A DNA stretch of 64,000 nucleotides from an uncultured Clostridia bacterium (GTDB lineage: Bacteria; Bacillota; Clostridia; Oscillospirales; Acutalibacteraceae). The stretch lies in NCBI GenBank assembly GCA_945863885.1, contig CAMAZY010000003.1, positions 95,645 to 159,644 of the forward strand, given 5' to 3'. The notes below the pieces were generated by a model, which did not search any database, was not told the origin of the DNA, and saw only the letters and a program-made list of their open reading frames with translations. The position numbers and the translations under genes were made by a program. Positions 8,560 through 16,833 of this stretch are shown piece after piece (position 1 is the first letter of the stretch; every line of letters begins with the position of its first letter).

Positions 8560-10503
8560 TTACGCTTTCTGCGTTTCAAAAAGGCTCGACCAGTTTTCAT
8601 AATACTCGTACTGCTTCATCAGTTTTCTTGCCTGAATGTAGTCGTACGCCTTCTTGTGGAACGTGTCAAGCTCCTTGGAAGCCGCTTTCAGGGCGGCCGT
8701 TTTCGCCTTGATGTTTTCCCTGGTGTCCTCGGGCATAGCATTCGCTTCGTTGTATCTGTCCAGCGTCGGCTCGCTTAAGCCGTAAAGCTCCTCGACCGTG
8801 TGAGAAAGAAGCTCTCTCGCCTTTTCGGTTTTCTTCACCATGTCGGGCTGATTGAAACGGTCTTTTTCGTCGATAATCAGCTTCTGCGCTTTGAGTAACC
8901 GCTTCAGCTTCCGCTTTTCCTTGCCGGAGACTGTTTCGATTCTTTGTTGATTTTCTTTGTACTGTTCGACCGCATTGGCGTAGATTTTCTGCGCATTTTC
9001 AAGCTGACCGTCGGAAAGATTGCCCGTTGCGTAGTCCTCAAGAGCCGCTCTGATTTTCAGCACGGCAATATGCGCCTCATGATCCTCTTCAGTCAGGTCG
9101 TACATCGTCAGAAGCGGAATCAGCGAAAGAATATAGCCGACAATCGTAATCACAATCATCGCCTTTGCCATCGGCTCACGGAAAGCGGCGTTATAAAGAT
9201 CGTCGTAGTTGTTCGTCAGTCCGAAATGCTTCGTAATCACAAGGTTCTGAATACAATAGGTAATGCCCATCGTGACAAACGTTCCGATAAAGCTTACCAC
9301 CTGACCTAAAAGTCCCTCAAGCCGTTCGCCGGTCTTATACTGCTGATAGTCGAGGATATCCGCATTGATAGCGCCGTCGCTGATGAGCGGGAAGGTCATG
9401 AAAAAGCCGCGAAGCCAGGTAAATACGAACAATGCCCAGATATTACGGATACAAAGAAGCATACCGATCATGCTGACAATGTTGCAGACGGTATAGAAAA
9501 CAACAAGGTTTTTCTTGCCGATCTTTCGGATAATAATCGGCGCTAAGAACATTGCCGGGGTCGCCGCCATACCGAGAATCGTCGTGAGCGTGCCGTTGAG
9601 CACGCCCTGCTTTTCCGTTGTCAGATTCAGCATATCCTTGATTCCGTAATAAAAATACCAGGTCGTGACGTTGCCGATACCCATCTGGAAAAATACGAAC
9701 CAGGAAGAAATTGTTCTTGACCATGTGTACTTATTTTTTGCGCCGGACAGGATGCCCTTTAAAAACGGCACTTTCGGCGTATAGTCCTTGGAAACGATAA
9801 TTCGCTCTTGTGTACCCGTATAGGACAAAAAGCCGAGAAAGACACCGAAAATTCCGAAAGCCGGCATAATGATCCGGTACGCCGTGATATGCTCCAAGCC
9901 GCCCGTAAAGCCGGCGATGATCGGAACGAACAGTCCCGTGATACTCGGAGCAAGCGAAAAAACGAACGTCGAAATCGAAATAACGTCTGCTCTTTCGGTC
10001 GAGTTCGGGCTCATGACCTGAACAAGAGTCGTATACGCCTGTTCATAAAACGGATAGCAAAGCTGAAGCGCAATATACACAACAAAAAGCGACCAGAGCT
10101 TTGCATTATACGTCATCGACTCGAACGGCAACAGGGCAAAACCGGTTGTCAGTAAAACCGTCGGGATTCCGGCATAAAGAAGATAGGGACGGAATTTGCC
10201 CTTTTTGCTTCTCGTGTTGTCTATAATCATACCCCGAAGCGGTACAATCAGAAGATTCAGTACCGTCGCAATCAGGCTTAAATTGACAAGGTCGTCATTC
10301 TTAAGACCGAGAGCCGAACCGGCAAGCAGATTTGTTCCCGAAAGTCCGATATAGTACGCAACGGCGATAACAAACTTGACGCCGATACCGCCGACGGAAT
10401 ACGCCATGATTTCCTTGTACGGAATATATCTGCCTTCGGGCGGTGTATTCCAATGGGTTTTAACAGAGCCGACAAGCCCCTTTGCTTTTTCAACTACATT
10501 CAT
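8560..10503 (-). CDS. GPH-type MFS sugar transporter with long C-terminal helical extension
   Basis: The product has 647 residues, against about 450-500 usual for the glycoside-pentoside-hexuronide:cation symporter family. The first ~455 residues carry 12 membrane helices and family features such as GGIGVKF near residue 37 and the MIIDNTRSKKGKFRPY loop between helices 2 and 3. The last ~190 residues are charged, Ala/Lys/Glu-rich and probably coiled coil. The tail is cytoplasmic by topology, and its role (regulation or oligomerisation) is unknown. AAGGAG precedes the ATG. No glycosidase lies directly next to it. Confidence 0.85.
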   Translation of the reverse strand: MNVVEKAKGLVGSVKTHWNTPPEGRYIPYKEIMAYSVGGIGVKFVIAVAYYIGLSGTNLLAGSALGLKNDDLVNLSLIATVLNLLIVPLRGMIIDNTRSKKGKFRPYLLYAGIPTVLLTTGFALLPFESMTYNAKLWSLFVVYIALQLCYPFYEQAYTTLVQVMSPNSTERADVISISTFVFSLAPSITGLFVPIIAGFTGGLEHITAYRIIMPAFGIFGVFLGFLSYTGTQERIIVSKDYTPKVPFLKGILSGAKNKYTWSRTISSWFVFFQMGIGNVTTWYFYYGIKDMLNLTTEKQGVLNGTLTTILGMAATPAMFLAPIIIRKIGKKNLVVFYTVCNIVSMIGMLLCIRNIWALFVFTWLRGFFMTFPLISDGAINADILDYQQYKTGERLEGLLGQVVSFIGTFVTMGITYCIQNLVITKHFGLTNNYDDLYNAAFREPMAKAMIVITIVGYILSLIPLLTMYDLTEEDHEAHIAVLKIRAALEDYATGNLSDGQLENAQKIYANAVEQYKENQQRIETVSGKEKRKLKRLLKAQKLIIDEKDRFNQPDMVKKTEKARELLSHTVEELYGLSEPTLDRYNEANAMPEDTRENIKAKTAALKAASKELDTFHKKAYDYIQARKLMKQYEYYENWSSLFETQKA

Positions 10504-10615
10504 CTCAACATCTCCTTCGGAGTATCCCTGACGATTATTTTACCATGAAACAGCAGTCAATCTCCATTCACTTAGTGCATAAAAAAGAACGGCAAAATTT
10601 AACTATTTTGACAAC

Positions 10616-10641
10616 AAAAAAAGGGCGGCGAAATGCCACCC
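10616..10641 (-). terminator. Terminator of the M28 peptidase gene
   Basis: On the minus strand GGGTGGC (10641-10635) pairs with GCCGCCC (10629-10623), with one G-T pair, and is followed by seven T. It lies 20 nt after the stop codon. Confidence 0.8.
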
Positions 10642-10660
10642 CAAAGTATTCTGATTTCTG

Positions 10661-11902
10661 TTACTGCTTTGCACCGTCGTCGAACATTTCGAGCGCTTTC
10701 ACGGAAGCGGCGAAGCAGTTGGCAAGGCCTTCCTCGTTCATGTTGTCATAGGTGTCTCTTCTTGTGTGATAATAGGACTCAAGCTTGTGATTGAGACCCG
10801 TAACGCCCGTGGCTCTGAAGCCTGCCTGTGCGAATGCGGCCGAATCGGTTGCACCGCCGAGAGGAGGTACCCAACCCTTTTTACAGGGAATATCAACCGC
10901 CTTGGCGGCTTCCATAAACAGGTCGGAAACATCCTTGTCAGCCTTGACCGTACCGTTGAGGTCACGATAGTTCGTCATCAGGAATTTCGGGTCGTGAATC
11001 GTATCATATGAGAAGATGAAGGTCGGAACGTCCTTGAAGTCGTCCTTGTGCTGTTCGCACCATGCCTTGGCACCTCTTAAGCCTGCTTCCTCGGAGCCGG
11101 TCAGAACAACGCCGATTTCGGTGTTTTCAAGCTCGATACCCTCATCCTTAAGTGCCTTGAGAATGGCAATACCCATATAACAGCCGGAAAGGTTGTCGTT
11201 TGCACCGTCAACAACCCGGCGGTAGTTGACCATGAAATAAAGTCCGATGAAGAACGGAACAAAGAGAAGTCCCCAAAGACCGACCTTTGTCAGCGTGCTG
11301 TCAAGGGAAGCGACACCGAAGCCGACACCGTTTTTGGCAACGTTAACGATAGCAAGAATCAGATAGAAGAAAGCACCGCCGAAGCCGAGAATAGCGTGAC
11401 CTTCGAAGCCGACACCACCCAAGGCGTAGTTAACCGGCCATTCCCATGCAGCGTCCGGGTGACCGTTGAAGATGATTCTTCTCTTGGTTTCGCCCTTGCA
11501 CTTTTTAATAGCGGTAACGTTATGACCGGTCTTTTCCTTGAAAAGCGGGTCAAGAAGCTTTTTATAAACGCCGAACTCGGCAAGAACAAGAAACAGTCCG
11601 ATTACGATTGCAATAATCGAAACGATCGGGCAGAAAAAGTAAGCAACAACAGCGATGAGAACGAGCGTCATCGTGTAATAAAGCCAGCCGTAAAAGGCGC
11701 CGGGATGCTCTTTGAAGGACTCAACCTCTGCGCTGTCGCAGCCGCAGTCCTCTTTTAAGACCTTTGCCATGTATTCGCAGGCCTGCTGTTCACCCTTGGA
11801 GCCGGGATTTCTTTTTTCAAAGGTCTTGCAGATATGGGTGATTTCGTCAACCATATACTTGGCGGCCCAGTTCTTTTTGTCAATGATTTTCTTGAGATCC
11901 AT
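10661..11902 (-). CDS. Membrane-embedded M28-family metallopeptidase
   Basis: The product has 413 residues. Zinc-ligand motifs of M28 aminopeptidases occur in order: NGHPDAAW (about 148), DGANDNLSG (about 233), TGSEEAGLRG (about 267), a following Asp in SYDTIHD, and a final His in NHKLESYYH. Four hydrophobic segments are present, two before the first ligand (about 68-110) and two between the first and second ligands (about 172-225). The fold is therefore threaded through the membrane. This start is chosen over a GTG at 11917 because GGGAGG lies 5 nt upstream. A terminator-like hairpin precedes the gene. Confidence 0.8.
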   Translation of the reverse strand: MDLKKIIDKKNWAAKYMVDEITHICKTFEKRNPGSKGEQQACEYMAKVLKEDCGCDSAEVESFKEHPGAFYGWLYYTMTLVLIAVVAYFFCPIVSIIAIVIGLFLVLAEFGVYKKLLDPLFKEKTGHNVTAIKKCKGETKRRIIFNGHPDAAWEWPVNYALGGVGFEGHAILGFGGAFFYLILAIVNVAKNGVGFGVASLDSTLTKVGLWGLLFVPFFIGLYFMVNYRRVVDGANDNLSGCYMGIAILKALKDEGIELENTEIGVVLTGSEEAGLRGAKAWCEQHKDDFKDVPTFIFSYDTIHDPKFLMTNYRDLNGTVKADKDVSDLFMEAAKAVDIPCKKGWVPPLGGATDSAAFAQAGFRATGVTGLNHKLESYYHTRRDTYDNMNEEGLANCFAASVKALEMFDDGAKQ

Positions 11903-11921
11903 AAAAATTCCTCCCACTCAA

Positions 11922-11966
11922 ATAAAAAAGGAAGACATTCTCTTCTATGGGAACGTCCTCGTCCTT
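11922..11966 (-). promoter_or_regulatory. Terminator-like hairpin in the leader of the M28 gene (possible attenuator)
   Basis: On the minus strand AAGGA (11966-11962) and GGACGTTC (11958-11951) pair with GAATGTCT (11940-11933) and TCCTT (11932-11928), with two G-T pairs, followed by TTTTTT. It lies between the predicted promoter and the start codon, beginning only a few nt after the expected transcription start. Confidence 0.5.
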
Positions 11967-11976
11967 ACGATATGAT

Positions 11977-12005
11977 ATGTTATCATTTTGTTATAAATTT
12001 GTCAA
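11977..12005 (-). promoter_or_regulatory. Promoter of the M28 peptidase gene
   Basis: On the minus strand TTGACA (12005-12000) and TAACAT (11982-11977) are separated by 17 nt. Confidence 0.7.
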
Positions 12006-12127
12006 GATTTTGCTTTATTTTTATATACTTTTCCGTTACGCAAAAGAACGAAATGTCGCTGAATTTTTATTAAAAATTATTAAAAGCACTCTTTTTTCAG
12101 ATTCGCTTTAAATTCGTGCGCCGATAC

Positions 12128-12156
12128 TTGTAGATTCAAATAAAATATGATATGAT
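12128..12156 (+). promoter_or_regulatory. Promoter of the phosphatase-RimI/tsaD operon
   Basis: TTGTAG at 12128-12133 and TATGAT at 12151-12156 are 17 nt apart, 38 nt upstream of the start codon. Confidence 0.55.
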
Positions 12157-12194
12157 AATATGTCAAAGTATATACGAAAGGTCAAGTTAACTCC

Positions 12195-13058
12195 ATGCTC
12201 AACGTACTTTTTGTCTGCACCGGCAACACCTGCCGAAGCCCGATGGCAAGCGCCATACTCAATCATATTGCAAAAGAGCGAAATTACAATATCCGTTCAT
12301 CAAGTGCAGGACTTGCCGCCTTTTCCGGTGACGAAGCGAGCGAAAACGCCGTCAAGGCACTTTCCGAAATCGGGATTGACCTCTCGTCCCACCGTTCAAG
12401 ACCCGTCAATCCGTATCTGCTTTTTGAAAGCGACTATATTGTCGGCATGAGTCCGTCGCACATCAATGCGCTTTTGCCTTATACCGAAAAGGACAAGCTT
12501 CTTTGCTTTCCGGGCGGGATTCCCGACCCGTACGGCGGCGATATCGAAACTTACCGCAAGACGAGAGACAAAATCAAAAGCGGGATTGAAGAAATGCTCC
12601 CGTTGTTTTGTGAAGTCAGAATTAGGCCGATGAGCGAAAAGACTGTTGATGCCGTGGCGGCACTTGAAAAGGAATGCTTTTCCGTGCCGTGGAGCCGCAA
12701 ATCAATCGAAGAGGAGCTGACGAACGATACGGCACACTTTTTTGTCGCCGAACGATTCGGAAGCGTCATCGGCTATATCGGAACGAACATCATCGCCGAC
12801 GAATGTTATATCACGAACGTTGCCGTCACACAAAAAGAGCGCAGACAAGGCGTTGCACAGGCACTTCTTGAAAAGGCCGAAGAAACAGCAAAGGAGCACA
12901 ATTGCCGGTTCATCACCCTCGAAGTCAGACCGAGCAACGAAGCGGCCATTTTGCTGTACACGAAGCAAGGCTACCAAAAATGCGGACTTCGGAAAAACTA
13001 TTATACCGCTCCCGATGAGGACGGACTGATTATGACAAAATATTTCAGCGAGGAATGA
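12195..13058 (+). CDS. Fusion of low-molecular-weight (arginine) phosphatase and RimI acetyltransferase
   Basis: The product has 287 residues. Residues 1-140 form a low-molecular-weight phosphatase with the CX5R loop CTGNTCR (Cys8, Arg14) and the general-acid motif DPY (111-113). Thr12 matches the Thr that gives YwlE its preference for phosphoarginine, so protein-arginine phosphatase activity is the better guess. Residues 142-287 form a GNAT domain of RimI type, with the acetyl-CoA loop RRQGVA, expected to acetylate ribosomal protein S18. The gene ends 4 nt before tsaD. Separate rimI genes next to tsaD are common; the N-terminal fusion is unusual to me. The Shine-Dalgarno is weak (AAAGG about 13 nt upstream). 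Confidence 0.88.
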   Translation: MLNVLFVCTGNTCRSPMASAILNHIAKERNYNIRSSSAGLAAFSGDEASENAVKALSEIGIDLSSHRSRPVNPYLLFESDYIVGMSPSHINALLPYTEKDKLLCFPGGIPDPYGGDIETYRKTRDKIKSGIEEMLPLFCEVRIRPMSEKTVDAVAALEKECFSVPWSRKSIEEELTNDTAHFFVAERFGSVIGYIGTNIIADECYITNVAVTQKERRQGVAQALLEKAEETAKEHNCRFITLEVRPSNEAAILLYTKQGYQKCGLRKNYYTAPDEDGLIMTKYFSEE

Positions 13059-13062
13059 AAAA

Positions 13063-14085
13063 ATGAAAATATTAGCAATTGAATCGTCCTGTGACGAAAC
13101 CGCAGCCGCCGTTGTCGAAAACGGAAGGAAGGTACTTTCAAGCGTGATTGCATCACAGGTCAGCGAACATATTATCTACGGCGGCGTTGTCCCCGAAATC
13201 GCCTCACGGCGGCATGCAGAAGCGATCAGCGGCGTTGTCGGTCAGGCACTCAGTCAGGCAAACCTTACGTTAGCCGACATTGACGCCGTTGCGGTCACCT
13301 ACGGACCGGGACTGATCGGGGCGCTTCTTGTCGGCGTCAACTACGCAAAATCGCTCGCCTACGCTTCGGGTCTTCCGCTGATTCCCGTTCACCATCTTCG
13401 CTCTCATATTGCGGCGAACTACTTATGCCACGAAGACCTTGAACCGCCGTTTTTCTGCCTTGTCGTTTCCGGCGGACACAGCCATCTTGTAAAAGTCAAC
13501 AGCTATACCGACTACGAAATTATCGGCAAAACGAGAGACGACGCAGCGGGCGAAGCCCTTGACAAGGCGGCACGAAGTATGGGATTACCCTACCCCGGCG
13601 GCTTAAATCTTGATAAAATTGCGAAAGACGGCAACCCGAAAGCGTACCGTTTCCCCCACCCGAGAGTTGACGGTTCTCCGTTCGACTTCAGCTTTTCGGG
13701 GCTGAAAACGTCCGTCATCAACACGATTCACAATGCGAAGCAAAAGGGCGAAGAAATCAATATTCCCGACCTCGGTGCATCGTTCATGAACGCCGTTGTG
13801 GATTGTCTTTGCTCGAACACCGAAAAGGCCGCCGAACAGTTCGGCTTTCACAAAATTGTTCTTGCCGGCGGCGTCAGCGCCAATTCCGTTTTACGCCGGC
13901 GCATGAACGAAATCTGTAAAAAACACGGCTGGTCGCTCTATATGCCCGAGCTTTCGCTGTGCGGAGACAATGCCGCCATGGTCGGCGCACAAGGCTATTA
14001 CGAATACCTGAGCGGCAACACGGCTGAACTTTCCCTCAACGCCTACGCCGGACTTTCGATTGATGAAAGCCCAAGGAACAAATAA
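13063..14085 (+). CDS. tsaD: tRNA N6-adenosine threonylcarbamoyltransferase TsaD
   Basis: The product has 340 residues, the normal length. TsaD transfers threonylcarbamoyl to A37 of ANN-decoding tRNAs, working with TsaB and TsaE, which are not in this window. The N-terminus ILAIESSCDETAAAVV is diagnostic. The metal-binding HHLRSH motif (about residues 109-114) and the nucleotide-site segments LVVSGGHSHLV and ALDKAARSMG are intact. It starts 4 nt after the phosphatase-RimI fusion, with GAGG in the end of that gene, so it is cotranscribed and probably coupled. Confidence 0.96.
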   Translation: MKILAIESSCDETAAAVVENGRKVLSSVIASQVSEHIIYGGVVPEIASRRHAEAISGVVGQALSQANLTLADIDAVAVTYGPGLIGALLVGVNYAKSLAYASGLPLIPVHHLRSHIAANYLCHEDLEPPFFCLVVSGGHSHLVKVNSYTDYEIIGKTRDDAAGEALDKAARSMGLPYPGGLNLDKIAKDGNPKAYRFPHPRVDGSPFDFSFSGLKTSVINTIHNAKQKGEEINIPDLGASFMNAVVDCLCSNTEKAAEQFGFHKIVLAGGVSANSVLRRRMNEICKKHGWSLYMPELSLCGDNAAMVGAQGYYEYLSGNTAELSLNAYAGLSIDESPRNK

Positions 14086-14132
14086 TCTCGTCAGCTTGTG
14101 AATATATAACTCTATGAAAGGAAGTGTACTTC

Positions 14133-15347
14133 ATGAAGCACAACAAATCAACCGCAAAAGTATTCACCGCCGTTATCACGCTGTTTCTCCTGACCGTTTC
14201 GCTTGCTGTTTTTGCCTCAGCGGAAGACATCACGGTATCGGCACCTACGTTCAGGCTTGTTTCGTCAACCACTCAATCAGTCAAAATCGCATGGGAAACG
14301 ACCGATGAAGTTTACTGCTTCAAAGTCTACAAGATGAACAATGAAACAGGAAAATACGAAACCGTGTACAAAGGTCGGAAAACGGAAATGACCGTTGACG
14401 GACTTTCGCCGGGAACGGAATATCTTTTTGCCGTACGGGCCTATATCATTGCCGACGCAAAGACCTATAAAAGCAGTCTCATTAAGCTTACCTGCAATAC
14501 GAAGCTTGACACCGTAAAGGGAATCAACCAAAGTGAAACCACTTCCACATCACACCGTCTCACATGGAAAAGAATAGACGGAGCGGACGGTTATCAGATT
14601 TATTTTTACAACACCGAAAAGAAAAAGTATGTTTTGATCGGTCAGACATCAAAAAGCACCTGCAAGCTGACCGGACTTTCAAGTGCATACACCTATACAT
14701 ACAAAATCAGAGCGTTCAGTCTCAAAAAAGACGGAAGCAAGCTATATGCAAAAGCGTCCGCCGCATTTAACGCCGTCACCCTGCCGGCCGCTGTCACTTC
14801 GTTCACCGCTTCATCGGTTACGACAAGCTCGTTTAATCTGAAATGGAGTGCCGCAGAAAGAAGCGACGGATACCGGATTTATGAGCAGAACCCGGAAACC
14901 AAGAAATACACCGCCATCTCAACCGTTAAAAACATTGACTCGCTCAGCCTGTCTTCAAAAGCATCCGCACACAGCTATACCTACGTCATCAGAAGTTATG
15001 CTAAATTAAACGGGAAAACCTATTTCAGCGAAATATCAAAGCCTCTTACCGTCACAACCAAGCCCGTCACACCGACCGCAAAGATCAAAGCCGACCTTCC
15101 CGGAAACGGCAACATCAAGGTTGAGTGGTCAAAGGTTGAGGGCGCCGACGGCTATCTGATCTACATCTCAGACAGAAAAAACAGCGGCTTTGTTCTTAAG
15201 AAAAAAGTCTCCGCCAAAACACTCGAATATACCCTTACGGGACTGAGCACAAGCAAGATCACCTATATCAAGGTGAAAGCCTTTGTATCGGTCGGCGACA
15301 AAATGGTATACAGCGCCAATTCAAAGCTTATCGGTGCGAAAGCGTAA
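14133..15347 (+). CDS. Secreted protein with four fibronectin type III domains
   Basis: The product has 404 residues. It begins with a signal peptide (basic KHNKSTAK, a hydrophobic core, cleavage after FASA, about residue 28). Four FN3 repeats follow, each with a conserved W near its start and an end like GLSxGTxYxFxVRAY. The W...ADGYxIY pattern recurs in repeats 2 to 4. There is no enzyme domain and no anchor. It may bind polysaccharide or other surface proteins. The ATG at 14133 is preferred to a GTG at 14124, because GAAAGGAAG lies 8 nt upstream. It lies 47 nt after tsaD and may be read from the same promoter. Confidence 0.8.
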   Translation: MKHNKSTAKVFTAVITLFLLTVSLAVFASAEDITVSAPTFRLVSSTTQSVKIAWETTDEVYCFKVYKMNNETGKYETVYKGRKTEMTVDGLSPGTEYLFAVRAYIIADAKTYKSSLIKLTCNTKLDTVKGINQSETTSTSHRLTWKRIDGADGYQIYFYNTEKKKYVLIGQTSKSTCKLTGLSSAYTYTYKIRAFSLKKDGSKLYAKASAAFNAVTLPAAVTSFTASSVTTSSFNLKWSAAERSDGYRIYEQNPETKKYTAISTVKNIDSLSLSSKASAHSYTYVIRSYAKLNGKTYFSEISKPLTVTTKPVTPTAKIKADLPGNGNIKVEWSKVEGADGYLIYISDRKNSGFVLKKKVSAKTLEYTLTGLSTSKITYIKVKAFVSVGDKMVYSANSKLIGAKA

Positions 15348-15430
15348 AACGGTTCTCCGTCCGTAACCTGTCCGTAGCCGTGAAATAAAGTAACGTTACG
15401 GCGTCTATCGGTCGCAAGCCCAAACCATGC

Positions 15431-15470
15431 AAAAAAATTCCGCAATCCCAAAAACAAAGGAATTGCGGAA
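15431..15470 (-). terminator. Terminator of tRNA-Lys
   Basis: A 12-bp stem (15459-15470 with 15438-15449, one G-T pair) and a 9-nt loop are followed on the minus strand by seven T. It starts 8 nt past the tRNA 3' end. Confidence 0.85.
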
Positions 15471-15477
15471 TACGCTG

Positions 15478-15553
15478 TGGTGATCCATCGGAGATTCGAA
15501 CTCCGGACACCTTGATTAAAAGTCAAGTGCTCTGCCAACTGAGCTAATGGATC
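15478..15553 (-). tRNA. tRNA-Lys (anticodon TTT)
   Basis: This is a 76-nt cloverleaf on the minus strand with the 3' CCA encoded. The acceptor GATCCAT pairs with ATGGATC. The D-arm AGCTCAGTTGG and T-loop GTTCGAATC are standard, and the anticodon loop CTTTTAA gives TTT. It has its own promoter and terminator. Confidence 0.97.
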
Positions 15554-15572
15554 TTGTCAAACAGCAGTACCT

Positions 15573-15601
15573 ATCATATACTATAACCCCAAAAATGTCA
15601 A
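15573..15601 (-). promoter_or_regulatory. Promoter of tRNA-Lys
   Basis: On the minus strand TTGACA (15601-15596) and TATGAT (15578-15573) are separated by 17 nt, 20 nt before the tRNA. Confidence 0.8.
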
Positions 15602-15647
15602 GCATTTCAGACAAAAAAAGCCAAAAGATTTTAAAAGGAGCAACAAG

Positions 15648-16763
15648 ATGATTCTGACAAATCTGCAATATGTCGACGGGAACTACGAAATCCGTCCCGG
15701 AGCGATTCACATTCGTGACGGTGTCATCACGTCTTTTCAGGACAACGGCGAAAAGGACAGCATGAGCATGGGCGGACTTCTTGCCCTGCCCGGGTTTATC
15801 GATATCCACACCCACGGCGGAAGCGGTGCCGATGCCTGCGATAAAACAAAAGAGGCTTATGAAACGCTGTCAAAGCATTACGCAAGACACGGCGTCACGT
15901 CCTTTTGCCCGACGACGATGACGCTTCCGATTTCTCAGCTGAAAGAGATTTTCGAAGCCATCGAAAGCTATAAAGGCAAGGAACCTGCCGCTTATATTCA
16001 GGGCATCAACATGGAGGGTCCCTACGTTTCAAAGAACAAATGCGGTGCACAAAATCCCGATTATATCGTGCCGCCTGACGCCGAAGAATTTCTTGAATTG
16101 TCAAAAATCAGCAAGGTCTGTCTTGTCGATGTTGCCCCCGAAACAAAGGGAGCGTTCGACTTTGCGGAAAAAGTCAGCCCGACCTGCGTTTGCAGTATTG
16201 CGCACACAGATGCCGACTACGGCACGGCAAAGGAAGCGATAGTGCACGGCTTTTCTCACGTCACACATTTTTATAACGCCATGTCGGGCCTTACGCACCG
16301 TGCGCCCGGTGTTGTCGGTGCCGTTTTTGAGGACGACACGGTCACGGCGGAGCTGATCTGCGACGGATTTCATTTGAGTCCGGCGGCGGTTCGTATCGCC
16401 TTTAAGGTTTTAGGCGCCGACCGCTGTGTCGCTATCAGCGACTCATTGAGCAGTGCGGACTTTCCCGACGGTGAATACATGCTCGGCGGTCAGAAGGTCA
16501 TCGTCAAGGACGGTCATGCCCACCTTGAAAACGGTACGATTGCCGGAAGTACGGCGAACCTGTTTGACGAATTCCGAAACCTCTTGTCGTTCGGAATCGA
16601 CTTCAAAACGGCTTTAAAGGCTTGCAGTGAAAACCCGGCACGGGTCATCGGAGCTTTTGACTGCTGCGGAAGCCTTGAAGAGGGAAAAAACGCCGACATC
16701 ATCTTCGTTGACAGCGAGATGAACTTAAAGCACGTCTTTGTCAAAGGTAAAATGATTTTTTAA
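15648..16763 (+). CDS. nagA: N-acetylglucosamine-6-phosphate deacetylase
   Basis: The product has 371 residues, the family length. NagA removes acetate from GlcNAc-6-phosphate, feeding amino-sugar catabolism and wall recycling. It is an amidohydrolase with the metal motif HTHGG after PGFIDI (about residue 51), Glu in NMEGPY, His in IAHTDA and THFYNAMS, and catalytic Asp in AISDSLSS. AAAAGGAG lies 8 nt before the ATG. No nagB is next to it. It lies just downstream of the oppositely oriented tRNA-Lys. Confidence 0.93.
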   Translation: MILTNLQYVDGNYEIRPGAIHIRDGVITSFQDNGEKDSMSMGGLLALPGFIDIHTHGGSGADACDKTKEAYETLSKHYARHGVTSFCPTTMTLPISQLKEIFEAIESYKGKEPAAYIQGINMEGPYVSKNKCGAQNPDYIVPPDAEEFLELSKISKVCLVDVAPETKGAFDFAEKVSPTCVCSIAHTDADYGTAKEAIVHGFSHVTHFYNAMSGLTHRAPGVVGAVFEDDTVTAELICDGFHLSPAAVRIAFKVLGADRCVAISDSLSSADFPDGEYMLGGQKVIVKDGHAHLENGTIAGSTANLFDEFRNLLSFGIDFKTALKACSENPARVIGAFDCCGSLEEGKNADIIFVDSEMNLKHVFVKGKMIF

Positions 16764-16767
16764 ATGA

Positions 16768-16796
16768 TTGAAAAAGACACAATTGTGTGATATGAT
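16768..16796 (+). promoter_or_regulatory. Promoter of apgM with a palindrome in the spacer
   Basis: TTGAAA (16768-16773) and TATGAT (16791-16796) are 17 nt apart. The spacer holds a perfect 12-bp palindrome, ACACAATTGTGT (16777-16788), placed where a repressor would block RNA polymerase. Confidence 0.6.
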
Positions 16797-16833
16797 GTAT
16801 GAGATTTCATGTAAAACGAAAGGATTGATATAA

